64,000 nucleotides of DNA from Gammaproteobacteria bacterium (lineage in GTDB: Bacteria > Gemmatimonadota > Gemmatimonadetes > Longimicrobiales > Gaopeijiaceae): contig JAPPJO010000146.1 in the NCBI GenBank assembly GCA_028820325.1, positions 1 through 64,000 on the forward strand, written 5' to 3'. Of the stretch, positions 25,601-33,961 are shown one piece after another. Position numbers and translations under genes: made by a program. Under the pieces are notes generated by a model, which did no database searches, was not told the DNA's origin, and saw only the letters and a program-made list of their open reading frames with translations. Each line of letters opens with the position of its first letter. Position 1 is the first letter of the stretch.

Positions 25601-25936
25601 GTCGGGAATAGGCTCCTTGTTGAAATGTGATTTGTAAAACAGACTAATTGACGTACAAGTGTAATCTGCAAAAGTCGCACGGTCAAGCATCAGATCTGCG
25701 GGTGGTCCGAGCCCGGTCTCGCCGGACAGCAGGCGGGCGGGCGTCTGTTCGGGGAGCATTACCGCCCGACGGGGCAGGAGCCCGCGTTACATGGTTGCCA
25801 ACCGAGGTGCGTGGCTCCCGGGCGAAGGCGTAGCGCGGCTGGCACTGCTGACGGCTGCCGGTCGACGAAGGTCCGCCCGGACAGGTTTTCGAGGAGCGTC
25901 GGAGGGGTCGTCAGGAGCCAGTCTTGACGAACACAA
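25601..25936. other. Intergenic region between regulator operon and tRNA-Val
   Basis: No gene is supportable. The first ~90 bp (25601-25690) are clearly more A/T-rich than the surroundings and probably hold the leftward promoter of the membrane protein/regulator operon, but I could not pick a convincing -35/-10 pair. The remainder is GC-rich without recognisable elements. Confidence 0.5.
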
Positions 25937-25965
25937 TTGGCGGACATGCTGTACCCAGATACTGT
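25937..25965 (+). promoter_or_regulatory. Putative promoter of tRNA-Val
   Basis: TTGGCG (25937-25942), a 17-bp spacer and TACTGT (25960-25965) end 10 nt before the mature tRNA 5' end, a normal distance for a tRNA promoter. Confidence 0.45.
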
Positions 25966-25975
25966 AAGTTCACCG

Positions 25976-26050
25976 GGGCGCTTAGCTCAGTCGGTTCAGA
26001 GCGCCTGCCTTACAAGCAGGAGGTCGGCGGTTCGAATCCGTCAGCGCCCA
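25976..26050 (+). tRNA. tRNA-Val (anticodon TAC)
   Basis: A full cloverleaf can be folded. The acceptor GGGCGCT (25976-25982) pairs with AGCGCCC (26043-26049), then discriminator A. The D-arm is GCTC/GAGC. The anticodon stem CCTGC/GCAGG encloses the loop CTTACAA with anticodon TAC. The variable region is AGGTC, and the T-arm GGCGG-TTCGAAT-CCGTC. The 3' CCA is not encoded. It reads valine codons such as GUA. It marks the right edge of the accessory stretch. Confidence 0.95.
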
Positions 26051-26168
26051 TGGCCGGGATCATCCCCGCGAGGTTCCGCAAACGCTCCATTCCGTGTATC
26101 CTGTCCTGTCCTTCCGTCGGATGGGGCAGTCCGGCGGTGTCGGGTGCACCCACAACGCAGGAGATGTA

Positions 26169-26465
26169 ATGAACAAGAAGGAAATGGCGGCCGCTCTCGC
26201 GCAGCAGGCCAACCTCTCCCAGGCGAAGGCAGCGGACGTGCTCAACTGCATCTTCGACACAAGCGGCGGATCGGGCATCATCGCCGGCGAACTCGACGCG
26301 GGTGGCAAGGTGACGCTCCCCGGGTTCGGCAGCTTCGGGGTCAAGTCGCGCGCCGCGCGCACCGGGACCAACCCGGCCACCGGCCAAAAGATCACCATCG
26401 CGGCGAAGAAGTACGCGTATTTCAAGCCCGGCAAGCCGTTGCGGGACCGGGTAGCAGGGGGATAG
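26169..26465 (+). CDS. HU-family DNA-binding protein
   Basis: A 98-residue nucleoid protein that bends DNA. It starts MNKKEMAAALAQQANLSQAK and has the family arm region LPGFGSFGVKSRAARTGTNPATGQKITIAAK, ending YFKPGKPLRDRV. A slightly unusual Gly/Ser-rich turn (DTSGGSGIIAGELDAGG) replaces the usual helix end before the arm. AGGAG precedes the ATG at 26169. It lies 118 nt downstream of the tRNA and may share its transcript. Confidence 0.92.
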   Translation: MNKKEMAAALAQQANLSQAKAADVLNCIFDTSGGSGIIAGELDAGGKVTLPGFGSFGVKSRAARTGTNPATGQKITIAAKKYAYFKPGKPLRDRVAGG

Positions 26466-26554
26466 ATCCTCGGATGTAGCTGTACGCAGCACGGAGAGCA
26501 TTCCGGCGCGCCCGGACGTGGCTGGATGGCAGTGCCCGCGATTCCGGCCGACCC

Positions 26555-28207
26555 ATGCCCAGGTGGCCTGATCGATATCCCGCTGGCGCGCCGGATGCTC
26601 TCTCCGAATCCTCAACCCTCAGGACCCTGGTCGACCGAAACGTGAATCCCTCCGCCCCCTCGCCGGTCGAAACTGCGGGCGAGCCGCGCGCGCACGACGA
26701 GACGGCGGGCAGGGCGGCGCGCTGGGCCAAGGTCATCGACCACTCCCGGTGCATCGGCTGTCATGCCTGCACCACCGCATGCAAGTCGGAGAACGAAGTT
26801 CCGCTGGGGGTTACACGCACGTACGTCAAGTACGTCGATGCCGGCCACTTCCCGCGCATCCGCCGCGCGTTCCAGGTTACCCGGTGCAACCAGTGCGAGG
26901 ATGCGCCGTGCGTAACGGCCTGTCCCACCTCGGCCATGTACCGCCGGTCCGACGGGATCGTGGACTTCGACAAGGAGGCGTGCATCGGCTGCAAGGCCTG
27001 CATCGCCGCCTGTCCCTACGATGCCATCTTCATCAACCCCGAGGATCATTCCGCGGAGAAGTGCAACTTCTGCGCGCACCGCCTCGACATCGGTCTCGAA
27101 CCGGCGTGCGTGGTGGTGTGCCCCACGGAAGCGATCCTGGTGGGGGATCTCAACGATCCGCTGGCCAAGGTGACCCGGATGGTGCACGAGGACGCCCTCA
27201 CGGTCCGGCGCCCGGAGAAGGAGACCCGCCCGAAGCTCTTCTACAAGGACGCGCGCCAGGCGACTCTGGACCCGCTGGCGGCGGCGCGGCCCGAGGGGGG
27301 TCTCTTCATGTGGAGCGAGCAGGGGAGCGGCGCCGACCAGGTGACCTCGGGCCACCCCGGGCCGGGCAACTCGTCCGCCGCCGCGATCCTGAGCTACGAC
27401 GTGCCCCACAGCGCTCCCTGGGACGCGCGCGTCAGCCTCTACACCTGGACCAAGTCGATCGCGGCCGGAGCGTATCTGGCGCCCCTGCTGCTCATCCTCT
27501 TCGGGGCGCTCTCGTGGACGGACCCGCTCTGGCTCTTCGGCGCGCCGCTGCTGGCGATGGCCTTTCTGGCTGTCACCACGGGCCTTCTGATCTGGGATCT
27601 GGAGCATCCCTGGCGCTTTCACTACATCCTCCTGCGTCCCCAGTGGCGAAGTTGGCTGGTGCGGGGAGGATTCGTGCTGGCGGGTTTCGGGGCCGTGCTG
27701 GCAGGCCACCTGGGCGCGGCCTGGGCGGGAGCCTCCGGTGTCGTTCGCGTGCTGGCGCTGGCCGGAGTCCCGCTGGCCGCGATGACGGCGGTGTACACGG
27801 CCTACCTGTTCGCCCAGGCGAAGGCCCGCGACCTGTGGCAGAATCCGCTGCTGCCGCCCCACTTCCTGGTGCAGGCGCTGCTCGCGGGCGCGGCCGCGGT
27901 CCATCCCCTGGCGGCTCCCGGCGTGCGTCCGCTGCTGGCCGGAGGTTTCGCGGCCCTCACCGCCGCCCACCTCCTTCTGGTCCTGGGCGAGATCACCATC
28001 ACGCACGGCACCGCCCACGCGCACCTGGCCGTCCGCGAGCTGACCCGGGGACGCTTCGCCGCGTGGTTCCGGGCAGGCATCCTCCTCAGCGCAATCGGAC
28101 TCGCCGCCCCCTGGATCGGGCTGCCCGCCCTCCTCGCCGGGCTCCTGGGACTGCTGGCCTACGAGCACGCCTACGTGCAGGCAGGACAGGCCGTACCCCT
28201 GGCTTGA
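26555..28207 (+). CDS. Fused four-cluster ferredoxin and NrfD-like membrane subunit
   Basis: A 550-residue fusion. The N-terminal half (about 58-215) has four [4Fe-4S] Cys sets: CIGCHACTTAC, CNQCEDAPCVTAC, CIGCKACIAAC and CNFC...CVVVC, as in DmsB/PhsB electron-transfer subunits. The C-terminal half (about 290-545) has about eight membrane segments of the NrfD/PsrC/DmsC quinone-interacting type. These are normally two separate proteins. It passes electrons between the quinone pool and the molybdoenzyme encoded next. The ATG at 26555 or GTG at 26642 may be the start; conserved sequence begins only at about residue 55. There is no signal peptide. Confidence 0.88.
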   Translation: MPRWPDRYPAGAPDALSESSTLRTLVDRNVNPSAPSPVETAGEPRAHDETAGRAARWAKVIDHSRCIGCHACTTACKSENEVPLGVTRTYVKYVDAGHFPRIRRAFQVTRCNQCEDAPCVTACPTSAMYRRSDGIVDFDKEACIGCKACIAACPYDAIFINPEDHSAEKCNFCAHRLDIGLEPACVVVCPTEAILVGDLNDPLAKVTRMVHEDALTVRRPEKETRPKLFYKDARQATLDPLAAARPEGGLFMWSEQGSGADQVTSGHPGPGNSSAAAILSYDVPHSAPWDARVSLYTWTKSIAAGAYLAPLLLILFGALSWTDPLWLFGAPLLAMAFLAVTTGLLIWDLEHPWRFHYILLRPQWRSWLVRGGFVLAGFGAVLAGHLGAAWAGASGVVRVLALAGVPLAAMTAVYTAYLFAQAKARDLWQNPLLPPHFLVQALLAGAAAVHPLAAPGVRPLLAGGFAALTAAHLLLVLGEITITHGTAHAHLAVRELTRGRFAAWFRAGILLSAIGLAAPWIGLPALLAGLLGLLAYEHAYVQAGQAVPLA

Positions 28208-28247
28208 GGGATCGCGCGATGAAGCACGGCGACCACGGGATCGAGCC

Positions 28248-31178
28248 ATGAAGAACGGCGGCCAGGCGGACCTGAAGCGCCTGAACGAGCGGGTGTCCGC
28301 CGCCCGCCGGGAGGCGGAAGAGCGCGGTGAGAGCTTCTATCCGGGGCCCAGCCGCGTGCACCTGGCCTCGTTTCCGCCGAAGGAGCGCTGGGACGACTGG
28401 GTGGAACTGGATTCGCGCGCGTGGCCCCGGCGGGTCGAGAAGCGCTACATGCTGGTGCCGACCACCTGCTTCAACTGCGAGTCCGCGTGCGGGCTGCTGG
28501 CCTACGTGGACCGCGACACGCTCGAGGTGCGCAAGTTCGAGGGCAACCCCGAGCACCCGGGATCGCGTGGCCGCAACTGCGCCAAGGGCCCGGCGACCGC
28601 CAACCAGGTCACCGATCCGGACCGGATCCTCTATCCCCTGAAGCGCGCCGGCGAGCGCGGCTCCGGGCAGTGGACGCGGGTGAGCTGGGACGAGGCCCTG
28701 GACGACATCGCCGGACGCATTCGCCGGGCGCTCGAGGAAGGGCGGCAGAAGGAGATCATGTATCACGTGGGCCGCCCCGGAGAGGACGGCTTCACCGAGC
28801 GCATGCTGGCGGCGTGGGGCGTGGACGGCCACAACTCGCACACCAACATCTGCTCGTCCGGCGCGCGGGCCGGCTACCACCTCTGGATGGGGATGGACCG
28901 CCCGAGCCCCGACCACGCGCACGCGCGCGTCATCCTGCTCGTGTCGAGCCACCTGGAGACCGGGCACTACTTCAATCCACACGCCCAGCGCATCATCGAC
29001 GCCAAGGCCAGCGGGGCGAAGCTCGTGGTTCTCGACACCCGCCTCTCCAACACCGCCACCCACGCCGACCACTGGCTGTCCCCCTATCCGGGCTCGGAGG
29101 CGGCCATCTTCCTGTCCATCGCCCGCTGGCTGGTCGCGAACCGGCTCCACGACCGCGACTTCGTGCGCCGCTGGTGGAACTGGCGGGAGTTCATGGCCGA
29201 GGCGCACCCCGATCTTCCGCCCGACTTCGAGCGATTCGAGGAGAAGCTCGAGGAGATGTACGCCGAGTACACCTTCGAGTACGCGGCGCGCGAGTCCGGG
29301 GTGGAGGCGGATACCATCGAAGCTGTGGCCCGCATCGTGGCCGGGGCCGGCACCCGGCTCTCGACGCACAACTGGCGCAGCGCGGCAGCGGGCAACCTCG
29401 GCGGCTGGCAAGTGGCGCGCACCCTCTTCCTGCTCAACGCGCTGATGGGCGCGGTGGCCACCGAGGGGGGCACCCATCCCAACTCGTGGAACAAGTTCGT
29501 GCCGCGTCCCATCCATCTCCCCCCGCATCCCGAGCACTGGAACGAGCTCACCTGGCCCGCCGAGTATCCGCTTGCGCTGATGGAGATGTCCTTCCTCCTG
29601 CCGCATCTCCTGAAGAGGAGCGGCGATTTCCTCGATGTCTACTTCACGCGCGTGTACAACCCCGTCTGGACCAATCCGGACGGCTTCTCGTGGATTGAGA
29701 TGCTCACCGACACGGAGCGGGTCGGCCTGCACGTCGCCCTGACGCCGACCTGGAACGAGACCGCGCATTTCGCCGACTACGTGCTCCCCATGGGGCTCGG
29801 CTCCGAGCGCCACGACGTGCACTCCTACGAGCAGTACGCGGGTCAGTGGGTGGGCTTCCGCCAGCCCGTGCTGCGCGCCGCGCGCGAGCGCCTGGGCGAG
29901 ACCGTCTCCGATACCCGCGAGACCAACCCGGGCGAGGTGTGGGAAGAGAACGAGTTCTGGATCGATCTCACCTGGCGCGTCGATCCCGACGGTGACCTCG
30001 GCATTCGCTCGTTCTTCGAATCGCGCGCGCGCCCGGGGACGAAGCTCGGCGTCGACGAATACTACGGATGGATGTTCGAGAACTCCGTTCCGGGACTGCC
30101 CGACGCGGCCGCCCGGGAAGGCGTCACGCCTCTCGAATACATGCGCCGCTACGGGGCGTTCGAGGTGGCCTCGAGGACGGGCGCGCTGCACGAGGAGCCG
30201 GTCCCCGGCGCCGAACTCGACGATGTCCGGATCGACGCGGACGGCCGCGCCTTCACCCGCGCGCCCAAGCCCGACTCCCCCAACGTGGTGCCGCTGCCCG
30301 TGGTGGACGGGGACGCCGACGGGCGCCGCCGCGCCGGAGTCGAGGTGGATGGCCGCATCGTCAGAGGTTTCCCCACGCCCTCCGGACGGCTGGAGTTCTG
30401 GTCGGGCACCCTCGCGGAGTGGGGCTGGCCCGAGCTGGCCACTCCCGGATACACGCGCAGCCACATCCACCGCGAGAACCTGGAAGAGGGGCAGATGGTG
30501 CTCATCTCCACCTTCCGGGTTCCGATCCAGATCCACACTCGCAGCGCCAACGCCAAGTGGCTCGACGAGATCGCCCACACTAACCCGCTCTGGATCCACC
30601 CGCGCGACGCGGGCGGGATGGACGTCCGCACCGGCGACCTGGTGCGGGTGGAGACCGAGATCGGTCACTTCGTGGTGCGCGCCTGGGTCACCGAGGGGAT
30701 TCGTCCCGGAGTGGTCGCGTGCAGCCACCACATGGGCCGCTGGAAGGTGACGGACCACGGCCAGAACCAGGCCATGGCCACCGTCGACCTGGAACGCGGC
30801 GAGGAGGGCTGGTCGCTCAGGCGGCGCAAGGGCGGAGGGCCCTACGAGTCGGCGGATGCCGACACCAGCCGCATCTGGTGGACCGACGTGGGGGTGCATC
30901 AGAACCTGACCTTCCCCGTGCATCCCGACCCGATTTCCGGATCGCACTGCTGGCACCAGGCGGTGCGCGTGAGCGCGGCACGCCCGGGGGACGCGTACGG
31001 CGACATCTCCGTGCACGCCGGTCTCTCCGGCCGGGTCTTCCGCAAATGGCTCGAGCAAACGCGCCCGGCCGGGAGCGTTTCTCCCGACGGCACCCGCCGC
31101 CCCTACTGGCTGCTCAGGCCGGTGCGTCCCACGCGCGAGGCGTACCAGCTGCCCGCGGACGATCCTGCGGCAGGTTAG
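28248..31178 (+). CDS. Molybdopterin (DMSO-reductase family) oxidoreductase, catalytic subunit
   Basis: A 976-residue catalytic subunit that binds bis-MGD and one [4Fe-4S] cluster. The cluster Cys set CFNCESAC (about 74-81) plus GRNCAKGP is clear, and the likely Mo-ligand Cys is in HTNICSSGARAGYHLWMG. The C-terminal MGD domain includes HTNPLWIHPRDA and SHHMGRW. There is no twin-arginine signal, so it should stay in the cytoplasm, as SoeA-type sulfite dehydrogenases do. PhsA/PsrA-like enzymes are the alternative. The substrate is not predictable. It follows the Fe-S/NrfD fusion by 40 nt, with a chaperone gene 6 nt after. Confidence 0.88.
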   Translation: MKNGGQADLKRLNERVSAARREAEERGESFYPGPSRVHLASFPPKERWDDWVELDSRAWPRRVEKRYMLVPTTCFNCESACGLLAYVDRDTLEVRKFEGNPEHPGSRGRNCAKGPATANQVTDPDRILYPLKRAGERGSGQWTRVSWDEALDDIAGRIRRALEEGRQKEIMYHVGRPGEDGFTERMLAAWGVDGHNSHTNICSSGARAGYHLWMGMDRPSPDHAHARVILLVSSHLETGHYFNPHAQRIIDAKASGAKLVVLDTRLSNTATHADHWLSPYPGSEAAIFLSIARWLVANRLHDRDFVRRWWNWREFMAEAHPDLPPDFERFEEKLEEMYAEYTFEYAARESGVEADTIEAVARIVAGAGTRLSTHNWRSAAAGNLGGWQVARTLFLLNALMGAVATEGGTHPNSWNKFVPRPIHLPPHPEHWNELTWPAEYPLALMEMSFLLPHLLKRSGDFLDVYFTRVYNPVWTNPDGFSWIEMLTDTERVGLHVALTPTWNETAHFADYVLPMGLGSERHDVHSYEQYAGQWVGFRQPVLRAARERLGETVSDTRETNPGEVWEENEFWIDLTWRVDPDGDLGIRSFFESRARPGTKLGVDEYYGWMFENSVPGLPDAAAREGVTPLEYMRRYGAFEVASRTGALHEEPVPGAELDDVRIDADGRAFTRAPKPDSPNVVPLPVVDGDADGRRRAGVEVDGRIVRGFPTPSGRLEFWSGTLAEWGWPELATPGYTRSHIHRENLEEGQMVLISTFRVPIQIHTRSANAKWLDEIAHTNPLWIHPRDAGGMDVRTGDLVRVETEIGHFVVRAWVTEGIRPGVVACSHHMGRWKVTDHGQNQAMATVDLERGEEGWSLRRRKGGGPYESADADTSRIWWTDVGVHQNLTFPVHPDPISGSHCWHQAVRVSAARPGDAYGDISVHAGLSGRVFRKWLEQTRPAGSVSPDGTRRPYWLLRPVRPTREAYQLPADDPAAG

Positions 31179-31184
31179 CACCTC

Positions 31185-32057
31185 GTGGAGGTCATCCGCG
31201 CGCTGGCGACGCTGGCCGAGCCTCCGCACCCCGCCATCGCACCCATCGCCCGCGCCCTCGATCTGCCCGAACTCCCGCGGCCGGCCGACCACACCGAGCT
31301 CTTCCTCTTTCAGTTGTATCCCTTCGCCTCGTTCCACGTCGGCGCGGACGGGATGCTGGGTGGTGAGGCCGCCGACCGGGTGGCGGGCTTCTGGCGCGCG
31401 CTGGGCAGGGAGGTTCCCGGCGAGCCGGATCACCTGAGCGCGCTGCTGGGCCTGTATGCGGGGCTTGCGGACGCCGAAGCGCGGGAGTCTGCCGGAGCGG
31501 GCCGGATTCTGCGCCGCGAGAGCCGCAAGGCGCTCCTCTGGGAGCATCTGCTCTCCTGGCTGCCGCCCTACCTGCACGCCGTAGGCGAGATCGCCCACCC
31601 CTTCTATCGGCAATGGGCCGAACTCCTGGGCGCCGCCCTTCTCTCCGAGGCTGCGGAACTCGGCGCGCCGGATCGACTGCCCCTGCACCTGCGCGAGGCG
31701 CCGCCTCTGGAGGATCCGCGTATTGCCGGAGGAGAGGCCTTCCTCAGCCAGCTGACCGCGCCCGTGCGCACCGGCATGCTCCTGACGCGCGCGGACCTGG
31801 CGCGCTGCGCCGGCGAGGTGGGGCTCGGGCGACGCGCCGGGGAGCGCCGCTTCGTGCTGAAGGCGCTACTCTCCTCGAGTCCCGGGGACACGCTCGATTG
31901 GCTCGGCTTGGAGGCCGCCCGCTGGCGCGGAGTGCACGAGGGCTACCGCGCGGAGGCCGAAGCCGTTTCCCGCTTCTGGACGTCCAGGGCGGACGCCGCC
32001 CACCGTCTCCTGGTCGAGCTGGCGCGCGAAGCCGGGGGGACGCTCGCGGACGACTGA
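31185..32057 (+). CDS. TorD/DmsD-like molybdoenzyme chaperone
   Basis: A 290-residue mostly helical protein with features of the TorD/DmsD/NarJ family: LFLFQLYPFASFH near the N-terminus, DHLSALLGLYAGLADAEA, and LSWLPPYLHAVGEIAHPFYRQWAELL. Such chaperones bind the apo-catalytic subunit and help cofactor insertion. The start is GTG at 31185, just 6 nt after the molybdoenzyme stop, so it is dedicated to that enzyme. It is longer than typical TorD (~200 residues); the extra ~100 C-terminal residues are helical and unrecognised. Confidence 0.8.
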   Translation: MEVIRALATLAEPPHPAIAPIARALDLPELPRPADHTELFLFQLYPFASFHVGADGMLGGEAADRVAGFWRALGREVPGEPDHLSALLGLYAGLADAEARESAGAGRILRRESRKALLWEHLLSWLPPYLHAVGEIAHPFYRQWAELLGAALLSEAAELGAPDRLPLHLREAPPLEDPRIAGGEAFLSQLTAPVRTGMLLTRADLARCAGEVGLGRRAGERRFVLKALLSSSPGDTLDWLGLEAARWRGVHEGYRAEAEAVSRFWTSRADAAHRLLVELAREAGGTLADD

Positions 32058-32180
32058 GTCACTGCGCGCCTTCGCCGCTGTCGCCCGCCGCCCCGCCCGG
32101 GATCTCCGCGCTCGACACTTCGCGCTTGCTCGTCCCGTATGGGCGCCATCCAAGCCGACCCGGACCCACGGAGGACATCG

Positions 32181-33272
32181 ATGACGGAAACAGCCGGACA
32201 CACCTGGAACAGAAAGCTCATCTGGGCCGGAGGGGCGGTGGCCGCGGCCGCGGTCGCCCTGTCGGCGATGGACGGTACCGCAGTCCAGGCGTCGCAACAG
32301 GAATACCGCATTGCAGGCAGCCATGTCGCCGTATACAACCTGGCGGGCGAGGTGAGCGTCGTCCCGGCAACCGGCAACGACGTAGTCGTCACCGTGAATG
32401 CGCGGGGCGCGGACGCGGAGACCCTGACCGTCGAGTCAGGCGAGATTCGAGGCGTGCAGACCCTGCGTGTCCGCTATCCCTCCGACCGCGTCGTCTACAG
32501 CGACATGGGCGGGAACTCCCGAACCCAGGTCCGAGTCCGCGGCGACGGGACCTTCGGCCACGGCGGATTCTCGCGCGGCGAGCGCGTGGACATCCGGAGT
32601 TCGGGCAGCGGGCTCGAGGCCTGGGCCGACCTCACCATCGCGGTGCCCCCCGGCCAGCGCTTCTCGCTGTACCTTGGCGCGGGCGCAACGGAGGCGCGCG
32701 ATGTCGCAGGGGATCTCGAACTCGATACCCAGTCGGGTTCGATCGAATCCGCGGGCACCTCCGGGAGCCTGAGCATCGATACCGGATCGGGATCGGTTCG
32801 GGTGGCGCGCGCGAACGGAGACCTCGACGTCGATACCGGCTCGGGACAGGTCACGCTGGATGGCGTGGCCGGCGAGCGCGTGCTCGTCGACACCGGCTCG
32901 GGAAGTGTGCACGCGTCGGACATTCGTTCGGAATCGGTGGAGGTGGACACCGGGTCGGGTCGCATTACCTTGCTGGCCGTGGAGGCGCCGGACATCATGT
33001 TGGACACCGGCAGCGGCAGCGTGGAAGTGGACCTGGTCGCCGACGTCGAGCGGCTGGAAGTGGACACCGGGTCGGGCGGCGTGACGCTGCGCGTCCCGGG
33101 CGATCTGGGCGCGCGCATGGAAGTGGACACGGGCAGTGGCTCGATCGATGTGGAGGTCCCGATCGATGAAAGCACGCGGCGGCGCTCCTATCTGCGCGGC
33201 ACCATCGGTGACGGCCGGGGCAGCATCGTGGTCGACACGGGTTCGGGGTCCATCCGCGTCCTTGGCCGCTGA
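32181..33272 (+). CDS. DUF4097-like secreted beta-repeat protein
   Basis: A 363-residue protein. A signal peptide (LIWAGGAVAAAAVALSAMDG) is followed by a beta-strand region and then, from about residue 185, repeated units of ~18-24 residues built on vDTGSGxv. I count about nine copies (SIDTGSGSV, DVDTGSGQV, LVDTGSGSV, EVDTGSGRI and so on). This is the DUF4097/DUF4098 pattern of a right-handed beta-helix. It is probably periplasmic or surface exposed, with unknown function. The ATG at 32181 has CGGAGGA upstream. A GC-rich hairpin follows. Confidence 0.85.
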   Translation: MTETAGHTWNRKLIWAGGAVAAAAVALSAMDGTAVQASQQEYRIAGSHVAVYNLAGEVSVVPATGNDVVVTVNARGADAETLTVESGEIRGVQTLRVRYPSDRVVYSDMGGNSRTQVRVRGDGTFGHGGFSRGERVDIRSSGSGLEAWADLTIAVPPGQRFSLYLGAGATEARDVAGDLELDTQSGSIESAGTSGSLSIDTGSGSVRVARANGDLDVDTGSGQVTLDGVAGERVLVDTGSGSVHASDIRSESVEVDTGSGRITLLAVEAPDIMLDTGSGSVEVDLVADVERLEVDTGSGGVTLRVPGDLGARMEVDTGSGSIDVEVPIDESTRRRSYLRGTIGDGRGSIVVDTGSGSIRVLGR

Positions 33273-33286
33273 CATCCCGGCAACTT

Positions 33287-33315
33287 CCCCGGCCCGGAAG
33301 GTTGCCGGGCCGGGG
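33287..33315 (+). terminator. GC hairpin after DUF4097 gene
   Basis: CCCCGGCCCGG (33287-33297) pairs perfectly with CCGGGCCGGGG (33305-33315) around a 7-nt loop, 14 nt after the stop. No T-run follows, so it may be a factor-assisted terminator. Confidence 0.5.
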
Positions 33316-33354
33316 ATGTTCGCGTCCGCGGTCCGTCGGAGGCGCTGACGGCGG

Positions 33355-33777
33355 GTGTTTCGCTTCCAGCACCCGGTTCAGGTCCGGTTCCAGGACATCG
33401 ACGTGGGCGGCCACGCCCATCACTCGAGGGCGCTCTCCTACTTCGAGGAGGCGCGGGCCGCCTACTGGCGGGAGATTGCGGGGCGCCGCACGCCGGAAGA
33501 TGTGGACTACATCCTCGCCGAGGCCCGCATCCGATATCACGCGCGGGTGCTCTACCCCGACCGCCTCAACGTGGGCGCGCGAGTATCCGTTCTCGGCAAG
33601 AAGCACTTCGTCATGGAATACGAGGTGCGATCGGGCGAGGGAGGGCTGCTGGTTTCGGGCAGCACCGTGCAGGTGATGTACGACTATGGCGCCGGGGCGA
33701 GCCAGCGGATTCCGCCCGAACTCGCCGAACGCATCCGCGCCCATGAGGGGCCGCTTCCCGCCCGGCGGGGATCCTGA
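33355..33777 (+). CDS. 4HBT-family acyl-CoA thioesterase
   Basis: A 140-residue hotdog-fold enzyme that hydrolyses acyl-CoA thioesters. The signature VRFQDIDVGGHAHHSRALSYFEEAR (quoted in part: QDIDVGGHAHH) holds the catalytic Asp at about residue 16. The strand region YILAEARIRYHARVLYPDRL follows. It resembles YbgC/FadM-type proteins. The start is GTG at 33355. It stands alone between two hairpin/promoter regions. Confidence 0.88.
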   Translation: MFRFQHPVQVRFQDIDVGGHAHHSRALSYFEEARAAYWREIAGRRTPEDVDYILAEARIRYHARVLYPDRLNVGARVSVLGKKHFVMEYEVRSGEGGLLVSGSTVQVMYDYGAGASQRIPPELAERIRAHEGPLPARRGS

Positions 33778-33893
33778 CGCGCCCGCCCGGGTTACAGGAA
33801 AAATCGAACACCGTGCCGGCGGGGCTCCGATGGCCAATCCGGTTCGCTCTTGACGCGCTGCGTGTCAACGCCCCCTTTGTATTTCGGGGTCGG

Positions 33894-33921
33894 TTGACCG
33901 TCTCCCGCGCGCGGGTATAGT
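33894..33921 (+). promoter_or_regulatory. Promoter of the TPR gene
   Basis: TTGACC (33894-33899), a 16-bp spacer and TATAGT (33916-33921), 40 bp upstream of the TPR start. The -10 is followed by TTG, closely matching the exbB promoter (same spacer, ATAGTTT). Confidence 0.65.
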
Positions 33922-33961
33922 TTGCATAGCTTTCCGGGTAACCTTGGCGGAGTTAGGAGCG

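Noticed and set aside
25936..26050. Integration att site from duplication of the tRNA-Val 3' end
   Set aside because: I saw no second copy of the T-arm/acceptor sequence at the left side of the accessory stretch.
28086..31688. A 1200-codon open frame on the minus strand opposite the molybdoenzyme operon
   Set aside because: It is a mirror of high-GC codon usage. It has no family motifs, and three well-supported genes lie on the plus strand.
32740..33270. Regular short repeats considered as a CRISPR array
   Set aside because: The repeats are in frame, encode DTGSG units and vary in spacing with codon-level differences, so they are a protein repeat.
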